The notes beneath the pieces are model-generated. The model had not been told where the DNA came from. It did no database searches and saw nothing but the letters and a program-made list of their open reading frames with translations. This document shows, piece after piece, positions 1 through 8,471 of a DNA stretch of 64,000 nucleotides (positions within the stretch are counted from its first letter, which is position 1; each line of letters opens with the position of its first letter). A program made the translations under genes and the position numbers. This DNA comes from Phenylobacterium sp. CCH9-H3 (GTDB lineage: Bacteria; Pseudomonadota; Alphaproteobacteria; Caulobacterales; Caulobacteraceae): assembly GCF_001557235.1 (NCBI RefSeq), contig NZ_LSJI01000093.1, forward strand, positions 1-64,000, written 5' to 3'.

Positions 1-8
1 TGTCGGAC

Positions 9-290
9 GTGGCGCGGCGCCACGACATCCGCCCGCAGCAGCTGTTCGGCTGGCGCCGCGAGATGCGGATCGTGGACCCTGAGCCGCCGATGACCTTCGT
101 GCCGGCGCTGATCGAGCCGCCTGTGAAGGCTGAGCGGGCGCGGCCGAGGCCGGCGCGGGGCCGGACGCGGCGACATCGAGTTGGAGTCGACGGCGTCGTG
201 GTCCGGGTGCGCCGTGGCGTGGAGGCCAAGACCCGTGGCGGCGGTGATCAAGGCGCCGAGCAGGGAACACCCGCCGATCCGGGACGACGG
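9..290 (+). pseudogene. IS66 family TnpA remnant, frameshifted
   Basis: The frame is open from base 3 and reads ARRHDIRPQQLFGWRRE, the typical N-terminal helix-turn-helix of the IS66 accessory protein TnpA. The usual C-terminal block follows (GVVVRVRRGVEAKT). The expected continuation VAAVIKA then lies in another frame, so at least one indel breaks the gene. No matching intact TnpB or TnpC follows directly. The 5' end lies outside the window. This is a decayed element, not an active gene. Confidence 0.7.
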
Positions 291-1021
291 TTCGCGCAGC
301 CAAGCGAGCCGCGACTGCCGCGCGTGAGCCTTGTCCGACAAGATGGGGCGGAAGGCCCATCCGTGTAAAGGCGCACGGTAGCGTATTGCACGCAATATTG
401 TGGGTGGGGTTAGCGCCGGCCGGTGAACCCGCCTCCGAGGAGCGCTTGGAGGCCGAGTTCGAGGTCGCTCATGCCCATTATGCGGTCGATCGAACCCTTG
501 CGTAGCTCGCCGGACCGGCGTCGTCCGGTCGTAGCCGTCGAGCAACTGCAGGATCTGGGTGTCGTCCTTTCGGGCGGCCGCGGGATCCTTGGCCCGAAGC
601 CGCCGCCCTTCTCAAGTGCCACCACGCCATGCTCTATCGGGCCTTGCAGACCCGTTCGCCGCCGCCGCATAAACCTGTTCATGGTCTGTCCCGCTTAGGG
701 CCGTCCGTGTAACAAACCTTGAGGCACCCCAACCTACGGCGTGGAGATTCAATATCGATTCTAGGGCCGGCGCTGCGGGTCCCGCGCCGCCCTTGTTCGT
801 CGCGCACCAGACGGAAATTTCGCCGTGCCTCTACTGAAGATTGCAGCTTGATCAAAGCTGTAATGTGACTTGCGATATCGAGCAATGAGGCTTCGCCAGG
901 CGGGATTCACTCCCCTTAATCCCCAATACCTCCCCGGGGCGAGGGGATGCTTGGGCGACCCGGGCGATCTGCCGCGCCGCCCTCATTTTTACTTGGGCTG
1001 GAGCTACAGTGCCGATCGACG
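291..1021. other. Degenerate intergenic stretch, no supported gene
   Basis: About 730 bases between two transposase remnants. Short open frames occur on both strands (for example 410-682 minus), but none shows a recognisable domain, a good ribosome binding site or a coherent protein composition. The surroundings suggest decayed mobile-element DNA. Confidence 0.4.
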
Positions 1022-1111
1022 CTCTTGGAGAATTGGCCTGATCAGGAGTTCGCCGAGTGCGACTTCGTTGATAAGAGGCTAAACAAGCTTCTTGGGCCCC
1101 TAGCCTAAGCA
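1022..1111 (+). pseudogene. IS4 (Tn5-type) transposase N-terminal remnant
   Basis: The plus-strand frame reads ENWPDQEFAECDFVDKRL and stops after NKLLGPLA. This matches the Tn5-type transposase DNA-binding N-terminus, whose usual pattern is W-x-x-x-E-F-x-x-x-x-x-x-D-x-R-L. Only about 30 residues remain and no start codon is evident. A C-terminal piece of the same transposase type lies near 14.5 kb on the same strand. The assignment is from motif memory only. Confidence 0.5.
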
Positions 1112-1207
1112 GTCGATCGGGCGTTAACACGCTCACAATTCCATTCGACGCTGACTATCTTGTAATAGGCGCCGTCCCGACCCCACCTTCGCTGACGAAG
1201 TTGGCCG

Positions 1208-1327
1208 GTGCTGGTGGCGACCCGGCCGGTGGATTTCCGAAAAGGAATGGGCGGCCTGGCGGCGCTGGTGAAGGATCAGTTTGGCTATTGGCAGGCTTCA
1301 ACACATTTCTTAGACCCCCATACGTAG
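1208..1327 (+). pseudogene. IS66 family TnpB remnant
   Basis: The frame reads VLVATRPVDFRKGMGGLAAL and then VKDQFG. The (T)(R/K)PVDFRKG-x-x-GLAALV block is diagnostic of IS66 TnpB (IS66 Orf2). After about 26 residues it loses similarity and stops at 1325-1327. It is separated from the TnpA remnant at the window start by about 900 bases, so the IS66 copy has been rearranged. Confidence 0.65.
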
Positions 1328-1375
1328 GATGTTAATCCGGGCAACCAGAATATCTTCGAATTCTTGGGGATCGCC

Positions 1376-3085
1376 ATGGACTCTGACGCCCATAATGCAC
1401 TTTACGATGCGCTAATCGGTCGCACTCAGCAGATCGGCATGAGAATCGGCATGATGGTTGGCGTCGGCGCCGCCTTTATTCCGGTGTTTGGCTGGCCCGT
1501 CGTCCCGTGGCTCGCGTGCATCATCACTCTGCAGCTGGGCGAGCGCGCATGGATTCTGCGATGCGACCGCCGTCGCGTGCTCAGGCAGCGCGCCGCCTGG
1601 GGTTTGCCCTTGATTGTCCTCAACAGCCTTCTCTTTGCCGGGATTGGCATGGCCGCCGTGCTGACCGGCGATTTCTGGGCGATGCTGTCCGGCGTGTTGG
1701 TGATGGCAGGCGTCCTAATGAACGCCGGGCCTTCGACCGGTACTTCGAAGCTTGCCTATATCGCCGCAGCCGGCTCGATCACGGTCTTCGCCTGGTCGCT
1801 CCCGGTTATGGCGTATCGATCCGGAGCGACAGCGGGCGAGGTCTGGGCTCTGTCCGTTTGCGTCCTGCTGCTGTTTGCCGCTTCGCTCAGCACGCGCAGC
1901 TTCGCGGTACGCGCGTTCAGAGCTGAACGTCGGGCCAACGCCGCGAAGAGTACCGCCCTGGCTACCATCAGTCATGAGATTCGCACGCCGCTGAACGGCG
2001 TGCTCGGCATGGCTCAGGCTATGGCGGCCGACGATCTATCCGAGACGCAACGTGCACGGCTGGAGACCATCAGTGAGTCTGGCGACACTCTGCTTATTAT
2101 CCTCAACGATGTCCTCGACTTCTCAAAGATCGAAGCAGGAAAGCTGGAGTTGGAGGAGGTGGACTTCGAGCTCAGCTCCCTCAGGAGTGCGGTCCATGCC
2201 GCCTTCGAAGCCGTGGCTGCCGCTAAAGGCCTGAAGTTCACCTTCGTTATCGAGGAGCAGGCGAGGGGCTCTTATCGCGGCGATTGCATTCGCCTGCGGC
2301 AGGTTCTCAACAACCTCGTCTCGAATGCCCTCAAGTTCACGGAACAAGGCGAGGTGTGCGTGCGTATCCGCCGAGAGAATGAAACTCTCGAATTTGTCGT
2401 CGCAGACACCGGCATTGGAATTCCCAAGGACGCTGTGGCCCGGTTGTTTAACAAGTTTGAGCAGGTGGACACCTCCACCACTCGTCGGTTTGGAGGTACC
2501 GGCCTAGGGCTCGCGATCTGCCGAGAGCTCGTCAGCCTGATGGGCGGGACAATCGAGGTCAGCAGTGTCGAGGGCGAGGGCAGCCGGTTCCAGGTTCGCC
2601 TTGCGCTCTTGCGGTTGGGCGACGAGCAGGTCCCCAGGGCGAAGGCTGGCGACCGGCGGGCACCTGCGTTAGACGGAGCGCCGCGGCTCCGCCTATTGGC
2701 CGCCGAGGACAATAGCGTCAACCAGCTGGTACTGCGCACTTTGCTTCAGCAGGTCGGGATTGACCCAGTGATGGTCGTAGACGGGGCCCAGGCGCTGAAG
2801 TACTGGTGCGATCAGGAGTGGGACGTAATCTTGATGGACGTCCAGATGCCGGTGATGGACGGTCTCTCGGCCACACGGGCCATTCGGTGCGCCGAGGCGG
2901 GGACCGGCCGCGCTCGTACGCCAATCATTGCACTCACCGCCAACGTGATGTCGCACCAGATCACGGAATACGTTGCCGCCGGTGTGGATGGCCACGTGGC
3001 CAAGCCAATCAACGTCAACGAGCTGTTCACCGCTATCGACGGCGCACTCGCGCGGTCAGACCCTCGCGCCGCCTCGACCGCCTAG
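1376..3085 (+). CDS. Membrane-bound hybrid sensor histidine kinase
   Basis: 569 residues. The start ATG 1376 is preferred because GGGGA lies 5 bases upstream; a TTG at 1364 is in frame but has no such site. The N-terminal ~170 residues form about five hydrophobic segments (sensor region without a known extracellular domain). A HisKA domain follows, with the phospho-accepting His near residue 200 (SHEIRTPLNG), then a HATPase with N, G1 (DTGIGIP) and G2 (GGTGLGL) boxes. The C-terminal receiver has its phospho-acceptor Asp near residue 488 (LMDVQMPVMDG). There is no Hpt domain and no separate response regulator next to it, so it is an orphan that must pass phosphate to a partner elsewhere. It sits alone between mobile-element remnants. 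The signal sensed is unknown. Confidence 0.9.
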   Translation: MDSDAHNALYDALIGRTQQIGMRIGMMVGVGAAFIPVFGWPVVPWLACIITLQLGERAWILRCDRRRVLRQRAAWGLPLIVLNSLLFAGIGMAAVLTGDFWAMLSGVLVMAGVLMNAGPSTGTSKLAYIAAAGSITVFAWSLPVMAYRSGATAGEVWALSVCVLLLFAASLSTRSFAVRAFRAERRANAAKSTALATISHEIRTPLNGVLGMAQAMAADDLSETQRARLETISESGDTLLIILNDVLDFSKIEAGKLELEEVDFELSSLRSAVHAAFEAVAAAKGLKFTFVIEEQARGSYRGDCIRLRQVLNNLVSNALKFTEQGEVCVRIRRENETLEFVVADTGIGIPKDAVARLFNKFEQVDTSTTRRFGGTGLGLAICRELVSLMGGTIEVSSVEGEGSRFQVRLALLRLGDEQVPRAKAGDRRAPALDGAPRLRLLAAEDNSVNQLVLRTLLQQVGIDPVMVVDGAQALKYWCDQEWDVILMDVQMPVMDGLSATRAIRCAEAGTGRARTPIIALTANVMSHQITEYVAAGVDGHVAKPINVNELFTAIDGALARSDPRAASTA

Positions 3086-3297
3086 CCTCCACAAGCCGCG
3101 CTGGGCACCAACAGTCGAAGGGCGCGTATCCCACCCCACTTCAGGTTACAGGATGGCGTTGCTCTCTCGCAGCACGGTCGCGTCCGAGGTAAGACCGTAG
3201 GTCCGCTGAGCCGAGGTGGCTCGCCCTACACTGCGCCTTCGAGGGTTGCTCGGAGTGGCCGAGCCGATCCTCACCGCAGGAGGACGAGCCGCGGAGC

Positions 3298-3957
3298 ATT
3301 AGTGAGGTTTTCGTCGGGATCGATGTGGCGAAGGCGCGGAACGTCATCGCTGTAGCGGACGGTGAGCGCGGCGGCGAGGTGCGCTTCGTCGGCGAGGTGG
3401 ATGCCGCCGAAGAGAGCATGCGCAGGGTGGTGAAGCGGATCGCGGCGACCTGCGAGCGGGCGCATTTCTGCTACGAGGCCGGCCCCACGGGGTACGGACT
3501 GCATCGGCTGATCACCTCGCTCGGTCACCCCTGCACTGTGGTGGCGCCGTCATTGATCCCGCGGAAGCCGGGCGATCGGATCAAGACCAACCGCCGTGAT
3601 GCCCTCGCCCTGGCGAGGCTCCTGCGCGCCGGCGAGCTTACGGCGGTGTGGATCCCAGACAAAGCCACGAGGCGCGATCTGGTTCGCGCCCGCGCCGCTG
3701 CGGTCGAGACCCAGCGCGTCCACCGCCAGCAGGTCAGCGGCTTCATGCTCAAGCACGGCCGCGTCTTCCCACGGCCGAAGGCCTGGACCATGCGCTACCT
3801 GCGATGGCTGCAGGAGCAGAAGTTCGATCATCCCGCCCACCAGATTGCGCTGCAGGAGATGGTCGAGGCGGTCCGGGTCTCGAAGGAGCGGGTCGAGCGG
3901 CTTGAGGCGGCGATAGAAGCGTTCGTGCCGACCTGGTCGCTGGCGCGGGTTGTGCGG
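3298..3957 (+). pseudogene. IS110 family transposase, C-terminally truncated
   Basis: About 220 residues remain of a transposase family that usually has 320-400. The N-terminal DEDD domain begins VFVGIDVAKA, with the catalytic Asp in GIDVAK. It continues with YEAGPTGYGLHR (catalytic Glu) and the KTNRRDALALARLLR block (catalytic Asp). The C-terminal Tnp20 domain with its Ser nucleophile is absent, because the frame runs at about 3957 into the reversed end of a transporter gene. No ATG precedes the conserved block: ATT 3298 or GTG 3325 are the only nearby options, so the 5' end may be decayed too. Confidence 0.8.
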
Positions 3958-3958
3958 G

Positions 3959-4207
3959 CCGGCGGCCCCAGCGGGAGCGGAAGTTATCGGAGATATGCCC
4001 GATGGTCGGATCCATGAAGGCGTCGAAGGCCAGTGCTATCATGATGGCCGTGGCCACCATCTGCGCGGGCAGGCCGATGACCTGATTGTAGAAGACCAGC
4101 AGGAAGAGCGAGTGGCCGCGCTGCTTGATCGTGTTCGCGGCGGCGCCCGACGCATAGGGGAGCCGGGTCTTCCAGCTGAGCGGCGGCGCGCTCGGTAACC
4201 CGGTCAT
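3959..4207 (-). pseudogene. GPH-type (MelB-like) sugar:cation symporter, N-terminal fragment
   Basis: The first 83 residues of a glycoside-pentoside-hexuronide family transporter. They include the first membrane helices (LFLLVFYNQVIGLPA) and the conserved loop DAFMDPTIGHISDNFRSRWG after helix 2. The usual continuation of the SRWGRR loop is lost exactly where the IS110 remnant begins. The start ATG has GGGGAGAAAG upstream. It lies 25 bases downstream of the acyl-CoA dehydrogenase stop, so it was the last gene of that catabolic operon and probably its inner-membrane permease. The remaining ~370 residues are missing, so it is non-functional. Confidence 0.8.
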
Positions 4208-4231
4208 TGTCTTTCTCCCCGCGTGGGCCGT

Positions 4232-5410
4232 CTAGCGAGGCAATCCCACCAGGCTGCGGCCCATGATCACCCGCTGAATCTGCCCGGTGCCCTCGACGAT
4301 GTTCAGCGCCTTGGCGTCGCGGAACAGCTTTTCCACGAGGTTGTGGCCGGCGCCGGCCTCCAGGCCGACGATTTCCATGCCCAGGGCGGCGGTCTCCTGC
4401 GCCACTTCGGCGGTGATGATCTTGGCCATGGAGGATTCCAGGATGTTGCTGCGCCGGTTGTCGGCCATCCAGGCAGCCTGCAGGGTCATCAGCCGCGCCC
4501 CACGGATTTTTCGCAGCATCAGCTCCAGCTTGTCGCGGATGCGAGGCGACTTGATCGCGCCCGACTCCCTGGCGAACCGCCGCGCTTCGTCATAGGCGGC
4601 GCGGGCCACCCCCAGGGCGCTGGCGGCGACACCCACGCGGGTGGCATTGAGCGCGCCCATGGTCGCGCCGTAGGACCCAGAGCCGGCGGCCCCCATCTTC
4701 GGCTCACTGCGCTCGCCGCCCAGCAGATGATCGGCGGGCACTTCGCAGTCCTCGAGGATGAAGGACACCGACTCGTAGGAGCGCAGGCCCATCTTCTTTT
4801 CGATCTTCACCCCGGTGAAGCCGGGAGTGCTGCGTTCCACGAAGAAGGCGCGCTGGGCGGCGCGGCCCTTGGTGGGGTCGAGGGTGGTCTGCACCAGAAC
4901 CCAGTCGGCGCGGGAGGCGTTGCCGATGAAGCACTTGGCGCCGTTCAGCACATAGCCCTTGTCGGTCTTGCGGGCGTGGGTGCGAAAGGCGGCGGTGTCC
5001 GATCCACCGCCGGGTTCGGTCAACGCGAAGCTCGCCCAATGCGGCGTCGTATGATGGGCGAAGGGGCCGAGGAAGCGCTCCTTCTGCTCCGGCGTGCCGG
5101 CCGCGTTGACCATGCCGGACGGGAAGCCCGCGCCGGGGGAGGCGACCCCCATGCCTCGATCCCAGTAGGCGCTCTCTTCGCCCAGCACGACCATCTGGGT
5201 GATGCGCCCTTCCGGGGCGGGCTCGGCGGCGGCCATGAGTTCGCGGCGGCCACGTCCGCGGTCGATGAACCTCTGAAAGTAGGCGTGGCCGACCGGCAGC
5301 GGAGAGCCGGAGCGGTCCGCCTCCAGGCCTGCCGGGCGGGCTTCGGTTTCGCCCCATTCGCGAGCGTCATCGACGAGTTTCTTCAACTGAGGACTGATCT
5401 GCAGTTCCAT
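4232..5410 (-). CDS. Acyl-CoA dehydrogenase (first of an adjacent pair)
   Basis: 392 residues, the usual length for the FAD-dependent acyl-CoA dehydrogenase family, which makes a trans-2-enoyl-CoA. The middle domain has FALTEPGGGSDTAA. The C-terminal helical domain ends with VEGTGQIQRVIMGR, whose Glu is the expected catalytic base. ATG 5410 is preferred over the in-frame TTG 5416 because AGAAAG is correctly spaced. It starts 12 bases after the stop of the second dehydrogenase, so the two are probably co-translated. Paired genes of this kind can form heteromeric enzymes on bulky substrates such as steroid acids (family knowledge, not shown here). The substrate is unknown. Confidence 0.9.
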   Translation of the reverse strand: MELQISPQLKKLVDDAREWGETEARPAGLEADRSGSPLPVGHAYFQRFIDRGRGRRELMAAAEPAPEGRITQMVVLGEESAYWDRGMGVASPGAGFPSGMVNAAGTPEQKERFLGPFAHHTTPHWASFALTEPGGGSDTAAFRTHARKTDKGYVLNGAKCFIGNASRADWVLVQTTLDPTKGRAAQRAFFVERSTPGFTGVKIEKKMGLRSYESVSFILEDCEVPADHLLGGERSEPKMGAAGSGSYGATMGALNATRVGVAASALGVARAAYDEARRFARESGAIKSPRIRDKLELMLRKIRGARLMTLQAAWMADNRRSNILESSMAKIITAEVAQETAALGMEIVGLEAGAGHNLVEKLFRDAKALNIVEGTGQIQRVIMGRSLVGLPR

Positions 5411-5422
5411 AGACAAACTTTC

Positions 5423-6478
5423 TCAGAAGGCGTCGCCGACGGTGTCGGCCAGGGAGGCGGCGTCGTCGCGAGCGCGTTCCACGCCGCCGGCGAGAAGGCC
5501 CAAGGCCCGGGTCTCGCGCATCGCCTTCTCCATCGGGAAGTCGCGCATGAAACCGTGACCGCCGAGGATCTGCACCCCGTTGGGACCCACAAAGCGGCTC
5601 GCATCGACCGCCTCGACAAAGGCGGCGGCGGCATGCTGGCGGGCGTCCTCGCCGGCCTCGATGCGGCGCGCGGCGTCCTCGACCAGCAGGCGCACCTGCT
5701 CCACGGCGTTGAACATGTCGACGATCAAGAAGGCCATGCCCTGGTGGTGGGCGACTGGTTGACCGAAGGCCATGCGCTCCATGGCGTATGCCCGCGAGAA
5801 CTCGGTGGAGTCGTAGAGCACACCGACCAGCAGCGAGGCGAAGTAGAGCCGCGCCTTGGCGAGCGCCTGTTCGGCGGCGTCCTTGTCGTTCCAGGCGGCC
5901 GCGGCGGCGCCATCGAAGCTCAGGCGGCTGGCGCCGGCGGCGTGCAGACCGATGCTCTTGACGGGTTCGGCGGTGGCAGAGCCTTCGATTACCCAGGCGC
6001 TGGTGGGGCCGAGGCCGACCACCAGATCGGCGCGCTCGACCGGCGCCCAGGCGACCTTGCCGCTCACCCGATCACCGGCGGCGAGGCTACGATCTTCGTC
6101 CTCGACCACGAGCACCACGCGGGCGTCCGGGGTTTGCAGGATCGGGCCGGCGAACCGGGCGACCGCGTCGGGACCGCCGAAGGCGTCCAGCAAATAGACG
6201 GCCGGTCCAAGTCGATCGAGCGCCAGAGCCGCGCCGGCGTCGGCCTTGGCCAAGCAGCTGTTAGCGAGAACGCGGGTGAGGATGCCCAGGCCCACCCCGC
6301 CGGCCGCCTCCGGCACATCGAGCCCCTCGAAGCCCAGCTCGGCGAAGCTCGCACGGGCCTCCGGCGAGGGTGCGCGAGCCGCTTCGGCGGCGCGCAGGTT
6401 GGGACGCAGCTGTTCGCTGGCGAAGGCGGTCAGGCTGTCGACGATCATCTGGTCGTCTTCGCGGATGCCGAAATTCAA
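5423..6478 (-). CDS. Acyl-CoA dehydrogenase-like protein (partner subunit candidate)
   Basis: 351 residues, shorter than the neighbouring dehydrogenase. The N-terminal helical domain (NFGIREDDQMIVDSLTAF) is clear. The C-terminal GVQILGGHGFMRDFPMEKAM block is typical of the family. The central beta domain is divergent and lacks the T-E-P-G-x-G-S-D pattern of the neighbour. The start is TTG, preceded by TAGGAGA. The divergence and tight coupling fit the non-catalytic or half-site subunit of a heteromeric dehydrogenase, but a separate enzyme is also possible. Confidence 0.8.
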   Translation of the reverse strand: MNFGIREDDQMIVDSLTAFASEQLRPNLRAAEAARAPSPEARASFAELGFEGLDVPEAAGGVGLGILTRVLANSCLAKADAGAALALDRLGPAVYLLDAFGGPDAVARFAGPILQTPDARVVLVVEDEDRSLAAGDRVSGKVAWAPVERADLVVGLGPTSAWVIEGSATAEPVKSIGLHAAGASRLSFDGAAAAAWNDKDAAEQALAKARLYFASLLVGVLYDSTEFSRAYAMERMAFGQPVAHHQGMAFLIVDMFNAVEQVRLLVEDAARRIEAGEDARQHAAAAFVEAVDASRFVGPNGVQILGGHGFMRDFPMEKAMRETRALGLLAGGVERARDDAASLADTVGDAF

Positions 6479-6508
6479 GGCGGTCTCCTAAGTCGTCGTC
6501 AGGCGCGG

Positions 6509-7273
6509 TCAGGCGCCGACGAAATTGCCGGGCCGGCGTTCGGCCACCGACCGAACGCCCTCGCGATAGTCTTCGGTGGGAAAGAGCTTGGCCTGCTCGG
6601 CGCTTTCGTGGTCGGTGCGGGCCTTAAAGGCGTCCGCTAGGCCCTCACGCAGGGTGGCGCGGGTGGCGATCACCGCCAGCGGGGCGGCCTGGGCGATTTC
6701 GGAGGCGAGCGCCAGGGCGGCCTCCCGCAAGCCCTCCTTCGGTGCGACCACGTCGGCGAGGCCCCAGGCCAGGGCCTCCTCGCCGTTGATCCGGCGGCCG
6801 GTGTAGAGCAGCTGGGCGGCCTTCTGCAGACCGATTAACCGGGGCAGCGTGAGGGTCAGGCCGAAGCCCGGGTGGATGCCGAGCTTCACGAAGTTGGCCG
6901 CGAAGCGAGCCTCCGGCGCGACGACGCGAAAGTCCGGAACCAGGGCCAGGCCGAGCCCTCCGCCGATGGCCGGCCCCTGGATCGCACCGACGATCGGCTT
7001 CTTGGTGGCGAAGAGCCTTGCGGCCGCGCTGTAGAGGTCGCCCGTCGCCCCGCCGGTCGGCGATGGCCGGCTGAAGTCCGCGCCGGCGCAGAACGAGTTG
7101 CCCTGGGCGGCCAGGACGATGGCACGCAGATCTGTCTGCCCGTCGATCGCCTCGAATGCCATGGCCAGCGCAGTGATCAGCCCGACGTCGAAGAAGTTGT
7201 GCGGCGGCCGACGGATCTCCACCACCGCCACGTGCCCATGGGTCTCGACGCCCACATCCTCAGCCTGACCCAT
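6509..7273 (-). CDS. Enoyl-CoA hydratase/isomerase (crotonase family)
   Basis: 254 residues, full length. The first oxyanion-hole block is NSFCAGADF and the second is GPAIGGGLGLALVPDFRVV. The usual glutamate of the P-E-x-x-x-G-I/L block is replaced by VKLGIHPGFG, so one of the two acid/base glutamates of classical hydratases seems to be missing. Substrate or reaction may therefore differ (isomerase or hydrolase types occur in this family). The ATG has GGGGCGGAG directly upstream. It begins the minus-strand catabolic operon: hydratase, two dehydrogenases, permease remnant. Confidence 0.85.
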   Translation of the reverse strand: MGQAEDVGVETHGHVAVVEIRRPPHNFFDVGLITALAMAFEAIDGQTDLRAIVLAAQGNSFCAGADFSRPSPTGGATGDLYSAAARLFATKKPIVGAIQGPAIGGGLGLALVPDFRVVAPEARFAANFVKLGIHPGFGLTLTLPRLIGLQKAAQLLYTGRRINGEEALAWGLADVVAPKEGLREAALALASEIAQAAPLAVIATRATLREGLADAFKARTDHESAEQAKLFPTEDYREGVRSVAERRPGNFVGA

Positions 7274-7354
7274 CTCCGCCCCTTCAAATTCGGCCGCCCC
7301 GTCTGACGCGGCGCGTGCCTAAGGCTGACGCAGGGAGGGTAGGCGAGGCAACTG

Positions 7355-7399
7355 TTTCACATGTGAGGAAGACGTTTTCGCATATGTGCATAATGTGCA
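7355..7399. promoter_or_regulatory. Candidate operator region of the catabolic operon
   Basis: Upstream of the hydratase gene lies the perfect palindrome TCACATGTGA (7357-7366). It is followed by a TTTTC...CATATG...TGCATAA element (7375-7399). A closely similar element in opposite orientation lies at 8195-8217, just upstream of the IclR gene. Shared sites at both promoters suggest control by that IclR protein. This is inferred from sequence only. Confidence 0.4.
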
Positions 7400-7421
7400 G
7401 GTAAGCGACCTGCGTTTTTTC

Positions 7422-8174
7422 CTATTTCAGGATCTCGGAAAACTTGGCGACGGTGTCCTGCAGAAGCGCCAGGTGTTTGTCATGCCCGGCGACGATGCGC
7501 TCGGAAGGGCCGCCCAATCCGATCGCGAAAATCCGCCTGAAGGGCGTCTCGGGCAGCAATACGGCGATGATCCCGACCCCCGGGGTTACGAGGTTGTGGG
7601 AGATCGCATAGCCGCTGCGGCGGATGACGTTGATGCTGGTGAGGAGATCCTCGACGTCGATCTTCTCCTCGCCGGCGTCGCGGGCGGCGTCTATTCGCCG
7701 GACAATGGCGCGGATGGAATGATCGGTGTGGCCGCTGAGCAAAAGCCGGCCGAAGCCCGATCGAGCCAGCGGGCGCAGCGTGCCTGGGGCCACCGAGTAG
7801 TTGAGCGGTTCGCGCGAATAGATGACGTGGACGTACTGGGCATGCAGGTCGCTTTGGGCGGCCAGAATGACGGTCTCGCGTGTCTCGTCGCGCAACGTCT
7901 CCATCAGGCCGATGATGTTCATACCGCCAAACAGCTCGGTCACCACCCAGCCGCCCAGGGCGGCGATACGCATGGTCGGCAGATAGGTCCGGCTCCGTTT
8001 GTCGTATTCAAGATAGCCCAGCATCACCAAGCTCTTAAGGATCGCCGCGCCGCTTGATGGCGGGTAGCCGTGCTGGTCGCAGATCTGCTTCAGCGACAGC
8101 GGCGTGCGCATGGTGTCGAAATATTCGAGCACCTCGAACACGCGACGCGCCGACTTAATGGTGACATCTGACAT
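7422..8174 (-). CDS. IclR family transcriptional regulator
   Basis: 250 residues. The N-terminal winged helix-turn-helix is SARRVFEVLEYFDTMRTPLS...SSGAAILKSLVMLGYLEYD. It is followed by the IclR effector domain (GFGRLLLSGHTDHSIRAIV, GYAISHNLVTPGVGIIAVLL). ATG 8174 is chosen because GGAGG lies 4 bases upstream; the upstream ATG 8195 has no such site and overlaps a likely operator. Members usually bind small aromatic or organic acids and control catabolic operons. The position between the minus-strand oxidation genes and the divergent TBDR makes it the obvious local regulator. Confidence 0.88.
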   Translation of the reverse strand: MSDVTIKSARRVFEVLEYFDTMRTPLSLKQICDQHGYPPSSGAAILKSLVMLGYLEYDKRSRTYLPTMRIAALGGWVVTELFGGMNIIGLMETLRDETRETVILAAQSDLHAQYVHVIYSREPLNYSVAPGTLRPLARSGFGRLLLSGHTDHSIRAIVRRIDAARDAGEEKIDVEDLLTSINVIRRSGYAISHNLVTPGVGIIAVLLPETPFRRIFAIGLGGPSERIVAGHDKHLALLQDTVAKFSEILK

Positions 8175-8194
8175 CCGGCCTCCAGCCTTATCCA

Positions 8195-8217
8195 TGCGTT
8201 ATGCATGCATATGAAAA
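8195..8217. promoter_or_regulatory. Candidate IclR autoregulatory site
   Basis: Contains GTTATGCATGCATATGAAAA. In reverse complement it is TTTTCATATGCATGCATAAC, close to the element at 7375-7399. It lies 20 bases upstream of the preferred IclR start and within the divergent promoter region of the TBDR gene, so one site could control both directions. Confidence 0.4.
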
Positions 8218-8471
8218 TTCAGCACGTCCATATGTAAAACATTGCATCACCGCGAAAGAGCGTGACTATTTGATCAAGCATGCATCGGGTGAAATCCAGA
8301 CCAGCCGGGTGAGTGCTGAAGTCATTACCGGAGGTTCGAACAGACGGCCGGGTTTACGCCAAGTCGTCGCTCGCATAGCGGGTGATGATCGATGTCTCGC
8401 GAGGTAAGGAAAGGGCGCCGCTTGAGAGCAAGAGCTCGGTAGGCGTCCAGTAGAACGCTAGGGAGGGACTT

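Noticed and set aside
410..885. Overlapping short frames on both strands
   Set aside because: They have low-complexity Arg/Pro composition, no family motif and no start signals.
4223..6640. 805-codon plus-strand open frame opposite the acyl-CoA dehydrogenases
   Set aside because: It is the antisense of two clear family members in GC-rich DNA, where stop codons are rare. Its composition (Gly/Ala/His/Arg-rich) has no domain.
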